A stretch of 64,000 nt of DNA from Candidatus Latescibacterota bacterium (lineage in GTDB: Bacteria > JAAXHH01), in contig JAJEAN010000006.1 in NCBI GenBank assembly GCA_022822725.1, forward strand, positions 1-64,000. The letters run 5' to 3'. Below, in pieces: positions 27,473 to 36,663 of the stretch (its first letter is position 1; each line of letters begins with the position of its first letter). The notes below the pieces were generated by a model. It made no database searches, was not told the DNA's origin, and saw only the letters and a program-made list of their open reading frames with translations. The translations under genes were made by a program, and so were the position numbers.

Positions 27473-30400
27473 ATTACGTACTGGCCTGGTTCGCACGGAA
27501 CAACGTGGCGGCCAACCTGCTCATGGTGACGATTATCGTGGGCGGAGTGCTGATGATATCCCGGCTGAAGGTCGAGATCTTCCCCGAGTTCGAGACCGAC
27601 ATCGTCATCATCACGGTCCCCTACCTGGGTGCGGCGCCCGCCGAAGTGGAAGAAGCGGTCTGCGTCCGGGTGGAAGAAGCCATTCAGGACCTGGACGGCA
27701 TCAAGAAGCTGAGTTCCACCGCGTCGGAGGGGGTCGGCAGAATCCAGGTCGAGGTGGACCCCGACACCGACGCACGCACGCTGCTCCATGATCTGAAGTC
27801 TCGCGTGGACGCCATCGACACCTTCCCCGAGGAAACGGAAAAACCGGTGATCCAGGAGATCATCTTCCGGCGCCAGGTCATCGACGTCGCCGTGGCCGGG
27901 AGGCTGGACGAACCGTCCATGAAGCGGCTGGCCGAAGAGATCCGGGAAGACCTGCTGGCCATGCCGGAGATCAGCCATGTGAACCTGGCGAGCGTCCGTC
28001 CGTACGAGATATCGATCGAGGTTTCCGAAGCCGCGCTCCGCCGCTACGGACTGACGTTCTCCGAGGTCGTCAGCGCCGTGCGGAATTCCTCGCTCGACCT
28101 GCCCGGTGGCTCGGTGAAGACACCCGGCGGCGAGATCCTGCTCCGATCGAAGGGGCAGGCCCTGGTCGGATCCGAATTCGACCGGATCGTGCTGCGGTCC
28201 CGCTCCGATGGTACGCGGCTTCTCCTCAGCCACGCGGCCCGGGTCGTCGACGGATTCGCGGAAACGGACGTCTTTTCCCGGTTCGACGGAAAACCGGCTG
28301 CCCTGGTGAAGGTCTTCCGCGTGGGCAACGAGAACATCCTCGACGTCTCCGGAGCCGTACATCGGTACGTGGCCGCCAGGCAGGCGGAGTTGCCCGATGG
28401 CGTTGAACTGATCACCTGGCAGGACCAGTCCCGGCTCCTCGAAAGCCGGCTCGACCTGATGATCAACAACGGTCAACTGGGTTTCATGCTCGTATTTCTC
28501 TGCCTTGCCCTGTTCCTGCGCATCCGGCTGGCGTTCTGGGTCGCCCTCGGCATTGTCATCTGCTTTCTGGGTACTTTCTGGATGATGCCGCTGTTAGGCG
28601 CTTCTATCAACATGCTCTCGCTTTTCGCCTTCATCATGGTGCTCGGCATCGTGGTGGACGACGCCATTATCGCCGGGGAGAACATCTATGCGCACCAGGA
28701 AAGGGGGACGGAACCCGCGACGGCCGCGCGGATGGGCGTCCAGGAGATCGCCAAACCCATAACCTTCGCGGTCCTGACGACGATCGTCGCCTTTATGCCC
28801 ATGTTCTTCGTTGAAGGGCTCATGGGTAAATTCTTCGAGATTTTCCCCATCGTGATCATTCTCATGCTGCTCTTCTCCCTGATCGAGTCCCTGCTCATTC
28901 TGCCCACCCACCTGCGCCACGGCCAGCCGAAGAAGAAGGAAAGTCCGTTGCCCCGAACGTTCCTGCTGGTCAGGCCATTCTACCTCGTGCTCTTCTACGC
29001 CGACAAGTGGCTGTACGAACTGCAGGACAACGTTGCCCGGCATCTCCGGCGATTCGTGGAGGGCGTCTATGTCCCCCTGTTGAAGAAGGCCCTCTCCTGG
29101 CGGTACCTAACCCTGTCCATCGGCGTCGGCGCGATCATCCTCACCACCGGGCTCGTGGCCGGAGGCATCCTCCGCTTCGTGTTTTTTCCAACCGTGGAGA
29201 ACGAATTCGTCTCGGCACACCTTACCCTGTCCGAGGGTACGCCCGCCGAGGTCACCGACCGGTATATCGCGCTGATCGAGGAAAGCGCCGTGCTGCTGCA
29301 GAGACAGGTCGGCGACGAAATCGCCCGCGATGACCCCGGGAGCGATATCGAGGTCATACGGAACATCATGGCGGCCATCGGCGAACAGCCGAACGCCGCC
29401 CGGGCGCAGCAGAACGCGGGGGGCGTAATCGGGTCCGCGCGGTCCTCCCACATCGGTGAGGTCGTGCTGGGACTGTCCCCGTCGGAAACCCGGAACATCA
29501 GCGGCGAGGAAATCGTGAACCGCTGGCGTGAGCTCATCGGTCCGATTCCGGACGTCGTGGAACTCTCGTTCACCTCCTCCCTGTTCAACGCGGGCGAGGC
29601 GATCAACATCGAACTGTCCAGCGCCGATCCCGAGGCGCTGCTGCTGGCGACCGCCGAGTTGAAAGGCACGGTGGCGAATTACGAAGGCGTCATGGACGTC
29701 GCGGACGACTTCAGGCCGGGCAAGCAGGAAATCAGGCTGAACGTAACGCCCGAAGGCGAGGCCCTCGGTATCACCATGGCGGGGCTCTCCCGTCAGGTCC
29801 GGCAGGCCTTCTTCGGTGAAGAAGCCCAGCGGATCCAGCGGGGACGGGACGACGTCCGCGTGATGGTGCGTTATCCCGAATCGGAAAGGCGTTCCCTGGG
29901 CGACATGGAAAACATGCGCATTCGCACGCCGACCGGCATAGAAGTGCCCTTCTCGCTCGCGGCGCAGGCGGAGATGGGAAGGGGTTATTCCAACATACGG
30001 CGGACGGACCGGAAGCGCGTCATCACCGTCACCGCCGACGTGAACGACGCCGTCGCCAGTTCCAATGACATCCTGAACGACCTCACGTCGTCCTACCTGC
30101 CGTCGCTGATGGCCAGGTACCCCGGCCTGACCTACACGCTGGAGGGACAGCAGCGCAACCAGCAGGAGTCCATCGAAAGCCTGAGCTTCGGATTCCTGGT
30201 CGCCCTGCTCGTGATCTACGGCCTGCTGGCCATCCCCTTCAAGTCCTACGTGCAGCCCATGATCATCATGAGCGTCATACCCTTCGGTATCGTGGGGGCG
30301 GTCCTGGGGCATCTGATCATGGGATTCGCTATTTCGCTGCTCTCCCTCTTCGGCATCGTCGCGCTGTCCGGTGTCGTCGTGAACAACAGCCTGGTGCTGG

Positions 30401-30750
30401 TGGACTTCATCAACCGCGGTCGTGAACGCGCGGGGCCCGACGCGGACCTGCACGAAATCATCCGGAACGCGGGGGTCGCCCGGTTCCGGCCCGTGCTGCT
30501 GACCTCGCTCACGACCTTCGCCGGGCTTGTACCGATCATGATGGAGAGAAGCCTCCAGGCGCAGTTCCTCATCCCCATGGCCATATCCCTCGGATTCGGC
30601 GTGTTGTTCGCCACGGCCATCACGCTGATTTTGGTGCCCATCTGCTACTATATCCTCGAAGATGGACTCGCCGTCCTGGCAGGCGTCCGCAACCGACTGC
30701 GCGGACAGGTCCCGGCACCGGGCGAAGCGGCCGAATCGCCGGCTTCCTGA
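27469..30750 (+). CDS. RND-family efflux pump, inner-membrane subunit (HAE-1-like)
   Basis: 1,093 residues, slightly longer than AcrB. Twelve TM segments in two homologous halves, with two large periplasmic porter/docking loops. TM4 carries the proton-relay pair D397-D398 (LGIVVDDAIIAGENIY). The second half has IIMSVIPFGIVGAVLGH and LSGVVVNNSLVLVDFINRGRE. A proton-driven tripartite exporter is certain; the substrate is not. Short cytosolic inserts after TM6 (KKKESPLPR) are unusual but minor. No regulator is adjacent, and the operon faces away from cysC. Confidence 0.94.
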   Translation: MNYVLAWFARNNVAANLLMVTIIVGGVLMISRLKVEIFPEFETDIVIITVPYLGAAPAEVEEAVCVRVEEAIQDLDGIKKLSSTASEGVGRIQVEVDPDTDARTLLHDLKSRVDAIDTFPEETEKPVIQEIIFRRQVIDVAVAGRLDEPSMKRLAEEIREDLLAMPEISHVNLASVRPYEISIEVSEAALRRYGLTFSEVVSAVRNSSLDLPGGSVKTPGGEILLRSKGQALVGSEFDRIVLRSRSDGTRLLLSHAARVVDGFAETDVFSRFDGKPAALVKVFRVGNENILDVSGAVHRYVAARQAELPDGVELITWQDQSRLLESRLDLMINNGQLGFMLVFLCLALFLRIRLAFWVALGIVICFLGTFWMMPLLGASINMLSLFAFIMVLGIVVDDAIIAGENIYAHQERGTEPATAARMGVQEIAKPITFAVLTTIVAFMPMFFVEGLMGKFFEIFPIVIILMLLFSLIESLLILPTHLRHGQPKKKESPLPRTFLLVRPFYLVLFYADKWLYELQDNVARHLRRFVEGVYVPLLKKALSWRYLTLSIGVGAIILTTGLVAGGILRFVFFPTVENEFVSAHLTLSEGTPAEVTDRYIALIEESAVLLQRQVGDEIARDDPGSDIEVIRNIMAAIGEQPNAARAQQNAGGVIGSARSSHIGEVVLGLSPSETRNISGEEIVNRWRELIGPIPDVVELSFTSSLFNAGEAINIELSSADPEALLLATAELKGTVANYEGVMDVADDFRPGKQEIRLNVTPEGEALGITMAGLSRQVRQAFFGEEAQRIQRGRDDVRVMVRYPESERRSLGDMENMRIRTPTGIEVPFSLAAQAEMGRGYSNIRRTDRKRVITVTADVNDAVASSNDILNDLTSSYLPSLMARYPGLTYTLEGQQRNQQESIESLSFGFLVALLVIYGLLAIPFKSYVQPMIIMSVIPFGIVGAVLGHLIMGFAISLLSLFGIVALSGVVVNNSLVLVDFINRGRERAGPDADLHEIIRNAGVARFRPVLLTSLTTFAGLVPIMMERSLQAQFLIPMAISLGFGVLFATAITLILVPICYYILEDGLAVLAGVRNRLRGQVPAPGEAAESPAS

Positions 30751-30857
30751 CCGTCTGGCCCGCCCGGTCCGGACCATACAAACTCCTTGCCCGTACCCGT
30801 GTATTCCCCCATCTTTCCAACAGGCGCGGCAACGCCGGACGGGCCTTGAACCGGGCA

Positions 30858-30990
30858 CTTGCGGCGCATGGTAACAGGCACTTGCGGCGCCATGAAACGG
30901 GCACTTGCGGCGCCGTGAAACGGGCACTTGCGGCGCCATGAAACGGGCGCTTGCGGCGCCGTGAAACGGGCACTTGCGGCGCATGGACTC
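30858..30990 (+). repeat. 23-bp minisatellite, six copies
   Basis: CTTGCGGCGCCATGAAACGG-type units recur at 30858, 30881, 30904, 30927, 30950 and 30973, an exact 23-bp period with A/G wobble at one site. It fills most of the 269-bp spacer between the pump gene and the EndoQ-helicase gene. Units contain a GGCGCC palindrome and resemble, in reverse, the repeat at 7244-7316. Confidence 0.9.
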
Positions 30991-31019
30991 CGTGACGGGT
31001 CAATGAACAGGGGAACTCC

Positions 31020-34000
31020 TTGCCCTTCCACGCCGATTTACATCTCCACTCCCATTACTCGCGAGCGACCAGCAAGCACCTGAACCTGGAGCACCTGTAC
31101 AAGTGGGCCCAGTTGAAGGGCATCCGGGTGGTGGGCACCGGTGATTTCGTGCACCCGGGCTGGATGGATGAGCTTGAGGAGAAACTGCAACCGGCCGAGG
31201 AGGGCCTGTTCCGGCTGAAGCCCGAGCTCGAGAGGACGATGGACGACCAGGTGCCGGCCGCCTGCCGGGCGCCGGTTCGTTTCATGCTGACGGTGGAGAT
31301 ATCGAACATCTACAAACGGCTCGGGCGCGTGCGGAAGGTGCATAATATCATCCTCGCCCCCGGGTTCGAAGCCGCAAAGTCTCTGCAGGCCCGTCTGGGC
31401 GCCATCGGAAATATCCAATCGGACGGACGGCCCATCCTGGGACTGGACTCCCGGGACCTGCTGGAGATCACCCTCGAGACCGACCCGATGGCCTGCCTCA
31501 TCCCCGCTCACATCTGGACGCCCTGGTTCTCGGCCCTGGGATCCAGGGGAGGGTTCGACCGGCTATCGGACTGTTACGGCGACCTCACCGAGCACATCTT
31601 CGCCGTCGAAACCGGCCTGTCGTCCGATCCGCTCATGAACTGGCGGCTTGAACAGCTCGACCGCTACGTGCTCGTGTCGAACTCCGACGCCCATTCGCCC
31701 GGCAAACTGGGCCGGGAAACCACCCTGTTCGATACGTCCTGCGACTATCCCGCGATCTACAGCGCCCTGTCCGATCCGGAGGACGAGGGCCTGACCGGGA
31801 CGGTGGAGTTCTATCCCGAGGAGGGCAAGTATCACTATGACGGGCACAGGAAGTGCGAAAGAAGGATGCACCCGAGGGAAACGATCGACGCGGACGGCCT
31901 GTGTCCGGTGTGCGGCAAGCCCGTGACCGTCGGGGTCATGGCCCGTGTGGAAGCGCTTGCGGACCGCGAGGAGGGGAAGAAGCCGCCCCGCGCGCGTCAC
32001 TTCTTCAGCGTGATACCCTTGCCCGAGATCATCGGCGAGGCGAAACAGGTCGGCCCCGGAACCAAGACGGTGGACAGGGTTTACCAGGCCATGGTCTCGC
32101 GCCTGGGCAGCGAACTCGATATCCTCCTGGACATACCGGAAGACGACATCGCACAGGTCGGAGGCAACCTGATCGCCGAGGGCATTCGCCGCATGCGCGT
32201 AGGAGAGGTGGATATCCTTCCGGGATATGATGGAGACTACGGGGTGATCAAGCTGTTCAACCCGGAGGACCGGCTCGGAAGCGACACGCAGATCGCCTTG
32301 CTTGAAGACCTGCCCGTGAAGGTGGAGAAGCCGGTTCGATCAGGCGCTGTGCCGGACGATTCGTCGGAGGTTGAGGAAGCACACCCGGTACGTACCAACG
32401 GGAACGCCGAGGTCGAGGTCGCGAACACCAAGGTCGAAGTCGCGAACGCCGAGGTCGAAGTCGCGAACGCCGAAGTCGAGGTCGCGAACGCCGAAGTCGA
32501 GGGTCCAGTGCCGGCTGTACCGGTGACTACGGCGTCCACGGACACGGTTACGACGGCGTCCACGGACCCGGTGGCGAAGGGCCCTTCCGTGACCGTACAG
32601 GAAGCGGCCGATGCTCCGGAAGACGCGACTCCGATAGGCGGTCCTCTCAATGAGGATCAGCGTAAGGCCGTAATGCACCGCGAGGGACACCTGCTCATCG
32701 TGGCGGGGCCCGGAACCGGCAAGACCCACACGCTGACCCATCGCATGGCTTACCTGGCGCGTCACGAGACCGCACCCGGCCGCATGCTGGCTGTGACCTT
32801 CACCAACAAGGCCGCCGGGGAACTGAAGACGCGACTGGGAGCACTGCTCGACGGGCTTGCGCGAGAGGCCTCGGATGGCATGGATGGTATGGACGGCACG
32901 GACGACTCGACTGGAACGGACGGCACGGAAGGCACGGAAGGCACTTCGGCCATGGTCGGCACCTTCCACGGGATCTGTCTCGCCCTGATGCGACAATGGT
33001 CCCGCCACACGAGCATCCCCTTCAACCTGAGCGTGGCGACGCCCGACGACCAGGAGCGGCTGGCCCGCGCGCAGTGGCCGGTGGACAACGCCGTACAGCG
33101 AAGGAGGCGGCTGGAGGAGGTCGCCCGATGGAAGGCGTCGGGCCGCAGCGGTGAAATCCCGGAAGCGGTCCTGGCGTACACCCGCCTTCTGCGGCGGCAC
33201 GGGCTCCTGGACTTCGACGACGTCATCCTGGAAACCACCAAGCTCCTGAGGTCGGACGAAAGGTTCCGGCAGAGCGTGCACGAGCGGTTCCACTACGTTT
33301 TCGTGGACGAGTACCAGGACATCAACCCGGCCCAGCACGAATTGCTGAAGATCCTGGTGGAAGGCGGTGCGCGGATTACCGCCATCGGCGATCCCAACCA
33401 GGCGATCTACGGTTTTCGCGGCGCGGACACCCGTTACTTCCACTCTTTCGAGGACGATTTCCCCGGAGCGAAGGTCCGGCACCTCAGCGAGAACTACCGT
33501 TCCGCGGCTAACCTGCTCGACGCCTCGTCCCAGGTCATGCGCGCTTCCGGCGCTTCCACGGCGCCGCCTCCGGTCGCCGCGCTCTACCTGCAGGGCCACC
33601 TGGTCATCCGGGAGACCCGGTCCGACCGGGCCGAAGCCGAGTATGTCGTGCACCAGATCGAACGCATGGTCGGTGGAATCAGCCATTTCTCCCAGGACTC
33701 CGGGCGGCTGGATCACGGAACGGACCCGGGCGAGGAGCGATCCTTCGGCGACATGGCCGTGCTGTACCGGGTAAACAGTCAGCATACCGCCCTGGTGGAA
33801 GCTTTCGAGCGCAGCGGTATACCGTATCACGTAGCAGGAGACACGTCCCTCATCAACAGGCCGGGCGTGCAGGAGATCGTTACCCTGCTCCAACTGGGCG
33901 ACGGAAGGACCGTCACCACCGGTTCGGCGCTGCGGTGCCTGTCTTCGACGATCGACGGGCTGGGGGACCGGACCGTGGAACTTATCGAAGAAACCTGGAA

Positions 34001-34682
34001 AAAACGCACGCAGATCACGATCGACCACGTGGCGGAACTGATGGACTACCCGCGCCTGCTCATGAAGCGATCCAGGAATGGTGTGGAAGCCCTGTTGAAT
34101 GACCTGAAGACGATCAACGCCGACCTGGAGAAGCGGACGGCGGTTCACATATTGGAGAACCTGGCGCGCTCTTCGATCTGGGACAAGCTGAAGTGGCGGT
34201 ATCCCCGGGCGGATGACAGCCTGCGCGAGCTTGCCCGGTACGCCCGAATCGAAACGGAATTGCCGGTCATGCTCGACAAGCTGCTGCTCAGCCAGGAATA
34301 CGACGCATTCGGCGAAGCGTCGGAGCATGTGCATCTCATGACCTTGCACGCGGCCAAGGGACTCGAATTCCCGGTCGTTTTCGTCGTGGGCTGCGACGAC
34401 GGCCTCGTGCCCCTGCAACACGGCGGCGTGGCGTCGGACGTGGACGAGGAGCGCCGCCTGTTCTACGTGGCCATGACCCGTGCGAAAGAACGTCTTTACC
34501 TGGTCCGGTCCGGGAATCGCATGCTGTTCGGGGAGGTGCGTGCCACCCGGCCATCGCCCTTCCTTACCGATATCGAAGAACAATTGAAGCAGTACGACAG
34601 TCCGCAAGGTCCGCACAAACCGGCCCGGCGGCGGAAGAAGACCAAATCCAGGCCGACGAACCAGCTGAGCCTGTTCGGCTAG
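31020..34682 (+). CDS. Endonuclease Q-like PHP nuclease fused to UvrD/Rep-family helicase
   Basis: 1,220 residues from a TTG with an AGGGGA site. Residues 1 to about 430 match the EndoQ/TIGR00375 PHP family: DLHLHSHYSRATS, LYKWAQLKGIRVVGTGDFVHPGW, VSNSDAHSPGKLG, and a zinc finger with Cys near 279 and CPVC near 294-297. EndoQ cleaves DNA 5' of deaminated bases. A linker (430-540) contains EVEVANA heptad repeats. The helicase follows: GPGTGKT near 561, TFTNKAAGELK, DEYQDINPAQ, GDPNQAIYGFRGAD, LSENYRS, TLHAAKGLEFPVVF and FYVAMTRAKERLYL. It has an Asp/Gly-rich insert (DGMDGMDGT) before TFHG. The C-terminus NQLSLFG fits the QL-S/D-LF sliding-clamp motif. I infer a one-polypeptide nick-and-unwind repair enzyme. 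Confidence 0.92.
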   Translation: MPFHADLHLHSHYSRATSKHLNLEHLYKWAQLKGIRVVGTGDFVHPGWMDELEEKLQPAEEGLFRLKPELERTMDDQVPAACRAPVRFMLTVEISNIYKRLGRVRKVHNIILAPGFEAAKSLQARLGAIGNIQSDGRPILGLDSRDLLEITLETDPMACLIPAHIWTPWFSALGSRGGFDRLSDCYGDLTEHIFAVETGLSSDPLMNWRLEQLDRYVLVSNSDAHSPGKLGRETTLFDTSCDYPAIYSALSDPEDEGLTGTVEFYPEEGKYHYDGHRKCERRMHPRETIDADGLCPVCGKPVTVGVMARVEALADREEGKKPPRARHFFSVIPLPEIIGEAKQVGPGTKTVDRVYQAMVSRLGSELDILLDIPEDDIAQVGGNLIAEGIRRMRVGEVDILPGYDGDYGVIKLFNPEDRLGSDTQIALLEDLPVKVEKPVRSGAVPDDSSEVEEAHPVRTNGNAEVEVANTKVEVANAEVEVANAEVEVANAEVEGPVPAVPVTTASTDTVTTASTDPVAKGPSVTVQEAADAPEDATPIGGPLNEDQRKAVMHREGHLLIVAGPGTGKTHTLTHRMAYLARHETAPGRMLAVTFTNKAAGELKTRLGALLDGLAREASDGMDGMDGTDDSTGTDGTEGTEGTSAMVGTFHGICLALMRQWSRHTSIPFNLSVATPDDQERLARAQWPVDNAVQRRRRLEEVARWKASGRSGEIPEAVLAYTRLLRRHGLLDFDDVILETTKLLRSDERFRQSVHERFHYVFVDEYQDINPAQHELLKILVEGGARITAIGDPNQAIYGFRGADTRYFHSFEDDFPGAKVRHLSENYRSAANLLDASSQVMRASGASTAPPPVAALYLQGHLVIRETRSDRAEAEYVVHQIERMVGGISHFSQDSGRLDHGTDPGEERSFGDMAVLYRVNSQHTALVEAFERSGIPYHVAGDTSLINRPGVQEIVTLLQLGDGRTVTTGSALRCLSSTIDGLGDRTVELIEETWKKRTQITIDHVAELMDYPRLLMKRSRNGVEALLNDLKTINADLEKRTAVHILENLARSSIWDKLKWRYPRADDSLRELARYARIETELPVMLDKLLLSQEYDAFGEASEHVHLMTLHAAKGLEFPVVFVVGCDDGLVPLQHGGVASDVDEERRLFYVAMTRAKERLYLVRSGNRMLFGEVRATRPSPFLTDIEEQLKQYDSPQGPHKPARRRKKTKSRPTNQLSLFG
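32402..32503 (+). repeat. 21-bp coding minisatellite in the EndoQ-helicase linker
   Basis: GAGGTCGAAGTCGCGAACGCC-type units repeat about four to five times with a 21-bp period, encoding EVEVANA. It sits between the nuclease and the helicase and could vary linker length without frameshift. Confidence 0.85.
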
Positions 34683-34735
34683 AACGGTTGCCCGGTCGGT
34701 CCGGTCGGGTCCGTACATCGTGAAAGGAGAACCTC

Positions 34736-35416
34736 ATGTTCAATGCGAAACGCATCCTGCCGATCGCACTCATCGCGGCACTGTTCGCCATAACCATGTA
34801 TACCGCGGCCCGGCCCGGCGGCGAAACCGCGCCGCGACCAGGCGAGACCATGCAGCCCGGGCAGACCGGCGAGGCCGGGCAGACCATGCAGACAGGCGAA
34901 ACGGCGCTGGCGACCTTCGCCGGGGGCTGTTTCTGGTGCATGGAGCCGCCCTATGACGAACTGGATGGCGTCATTTCGACCATCGCGGGCTATATCGGCG
35001 GAACAACGCGAAATCCGACGTACGGGCAGGTAACGACCGGCCGAACCGGACACACGGAAGCCATGGAGGTCCGTTACGACCCGTCGAAGATCTCCTACCA
35101 GGAACTTCTGGATGTCTTCTGGGTAAACATCGATCCCACCGTGGACGACCGGCAGTTCTGCGACAGGGGCAACCAGTACCGCGCCGGGATCTTCTATCAT
35201 GACACCGAGCAGAAAGCGCTGGCAGAGGCATCCAGGCAGAAGATCATCGACTCCGGCCGGTTCGACCGCGTGGTGACCGAGGTCACCCCTGCGTCGACGT
35301 TCTACCGGGCCGAAGAATACCACCAGGATTACTACATCAAGAACCCGTTGCGGTACAAGTTCTACCGGTATAACTGCGGCCGGGACCGGCGCCTCGAGGA
35401 ACTGTGGGGAGACTGA
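34736..35416 (+). CDS. msrA: Peptide methionine-S-sulfoxide reductase, exported or membrane-anchored
   Basis: 226 residues with AGGAG before the ATG. An N-terminal hydrophobic segment (8-22) and a low-complexity PGETMQPGQTGEAGQT linker place the enzyme outside the cytoplasm. Catalytic motif GGCFWCMEPPYD (C65), then GYIGG, GHTEAMEVRYDP, DRGNQYRAGIFY and AEEYHQDYY are all present. Repairs oxidised methionine in envelope proteins. Msr genes often travel with stress or repair loci; here it follows the EndoQ-helicase gene by 53 bp. Confidence 0.95.
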   Translation: MFNAKRILPIALIAALFAITMYTAARPGGETAPRPGETMQPGQTGEAGQTMQTGETALATFAGGCFWCMEPPYDELDGVISTIAGYIGGTTRNPTYGQVTTGRTGHTEAMEVRYDPSKISYQELLDVFWVNIDPTVDDRQFCDRGNQYRAGIFYHDTEQKALAEASRQKIIDSGRFDRVVTEVTPASTFYRAEEYHQDYYIKNPLRYKFYRYNCGRDRRLEELWGD

Positions 35417-35481
35417 CGGGATATTCCGCGGCGCCCCCGGCGACCGGAAAAACGGACCGATAACCGAATGGAGACCACAAC

Positions 35482-35844
35482 ATGGCTGATATGGAAAATC
35501 TGATCAAGACCACACTGAGTGAAATGAGAGAGATGACCAGGGCGCAGTCCGTCGTCGGCGATCCCGTGGAGGTCGGGAACACGACGGTCGTCCCCCTGGT
35601 CAGGATCGGCTACGGTTTCGGCGGAGGCGGTTCTTCAGGAAAGGACGGGGAACGGGGCGGCAGCGGCGGCGGCGGCGGGGTACAGCCGGTGGCCGTGCTG
35701 GTCGTCAGCGACGAGGAAGTCCGGTTGGAGCGCATGGCGGGCCAGTCCGGGTTCTCCTCGGCCACGAACTCGATGGCGGAACTCGTGAAGTCTGTGCTGG
35801 ACCGGTGGTTGAAACACCGATCGGAAAAGAAAGCTGAACCTTGA
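35482..35844 (+). CDS. ytfJ: YtfJ/GerW-family protein
   Basis: 120 residues. N-terminal amphipathic part (MENLIKTTLSEMREM), then the family core GNTTVVPLVRIGYGFGGGG, a glycine-rich loop (GGSGGGGG), VQPVAVLVVSDEEVRL and a C-terminal helix. In Bacillus the homologue GerW/YtfJ is a sporulation/germination protein, but the family is broader. It is coupled (TTGA overlap) to a DUF2953 gene, the same pairing as ytfI-ytfJ in Bacillus. Its role in a diderm is unknown. Confidence 0.88.
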   Translation: MADMENLIKTTLSEMREMTRAQSVVGDPVEVGNTTVVPLVRIGYGFGGGGSSGKDGERGGSGGGGGVQPVAVLVVSDEEVRLERMAGQSGFSSATNSMAELVKSVLDRWLKHRSEKKAEP

Positions 35845-36626
35845 TCCCGAACATCGAACCCTATCTGCTCATACCGGTCGTCGTCCTGCTCTCTGTGCTG
35901 ATGCTACTGGCGATTCCCGTGACGATTTCCTTCTCGATCGTTCGCCGGGAGGACTTCTCGGGCAGCATCACGTTCGGGTGGCTGTTCGGCCTGCTCCGCA
36001 TCTCCCCTTCCATGCCGGCCGGCACCGGCAGAAAGCGAAAGCGGCGGCGCCCGGACCACGCACCGGCCGGGTCGGACAGGCCGGACGGGGCGGACGGGCC
36101 CGGCGGACCAGGCGGGCCAGGCGGACCGGAAGCCCCGTCGACGCGCCCCTCGGCCGGCAGGAAACGCGCACCGGCGGAGCGCTTGGTCCGAGTGCTCAAG
36201 ACGAAGGGATTCATCCGGAGCGTGCTGAGATTCATACGCGATATGGCCAGGTGCGTGCGATTCGTGTCCTTGCACGTCGCGGGCCGGTTCGGGCTGGACA
36301 ATCCATTTGACACGGGCCGCCTCTGGGGTACATTCTGCGCCTTCACCGGATTCCTCCATGGCGTCGAGCGCGTTCGGCTGCGGGTCGAACCCGATTTCGA
36401 CGAGGCGGTATTCGAGTTTGATGGACGGGGCGAGATCCGTATCATTCCCGTCACCCTTTTCGTTCCTTTCATCCGGTTCGTTCTTGCTCCCGCCACGTTG
36501 CGCGCGGCCTGGTCTGCGTCCAGGCGGCCCGGACCGAACGGGCGGACCAAACCAAACGGGCGGACCAGGCCGGGTGGACAGCCCAAACCGAACGGGCGGA
36601 CCAAACCGGCCGGGCAGGCCAGGTAA
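35841..36626 (+). CDS. DUF2953 (YtfI-like) membrane-associated protein
   Basis: 261 residues from a TTG that overlaps the ytfJ stop (TTGA). N-terminal TM helix (9-32), then the family pattern SITFGWLFGLLRIS, a low-complexity Gly/Pro/Asp segment (about 55-115) and the FDTGRLWGTFCAFTGFL and VRVEPDFDEAVFEFDGRGEIRIIP motifs typical of DUF2953. The C-terminus is a PNGRTKP repeat encoded by an 18-bp minisatellite (36525-36622), probably dispensable. Conserved partner of ytfJ; function unknown. Confidence 0.85.
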   Translation: MIPNIEPYLLIPVVVLLSVLMLLAIPVTISFSIVRREDFSGSITFGWLFGLLRISPSMPAGTGRKRKRRRPDHAPAGSDRPDGADGPGGPGGPGGPEAPSTRPSAGRKRAPAERLVRVLKTKGFIRSVLRFIRDMARCVRFVSLHVAGRFGLDNPFDTGRLWGTFCAFTGFLHGVERVRLRVEPDFDEAVFEFDGRGEIRIIPVTLFVPFIRFVLAPATLRAAWSASRRPGPNGRTKPNGRTRPGGQPKPNGRTKPAGQAR

Positions 36627-36663
36627 CGCCAGGCAAATCCATCGATCAAAGTCAGGAGCATGC

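Noticed and set aside
29107..30984. 625-codon minus-strand open frame
   Set aside because: Antisense to the RND pump. Its N-terminus is only the translated 23-bp minisatellite.
30858..30990. Possible CRISPR array
   Set aside because: The units are contiguous (23-bp period) with no unique spacers, and no cas genes are present. It is a minisatellite. The same holds for the arrays at 46062 and 51662.
32340..34718. 792-codon minus-strand open frame
   Set aside because: Antisense to the helicase part of the EndoQ-UvrD gene; no recognisable domain.
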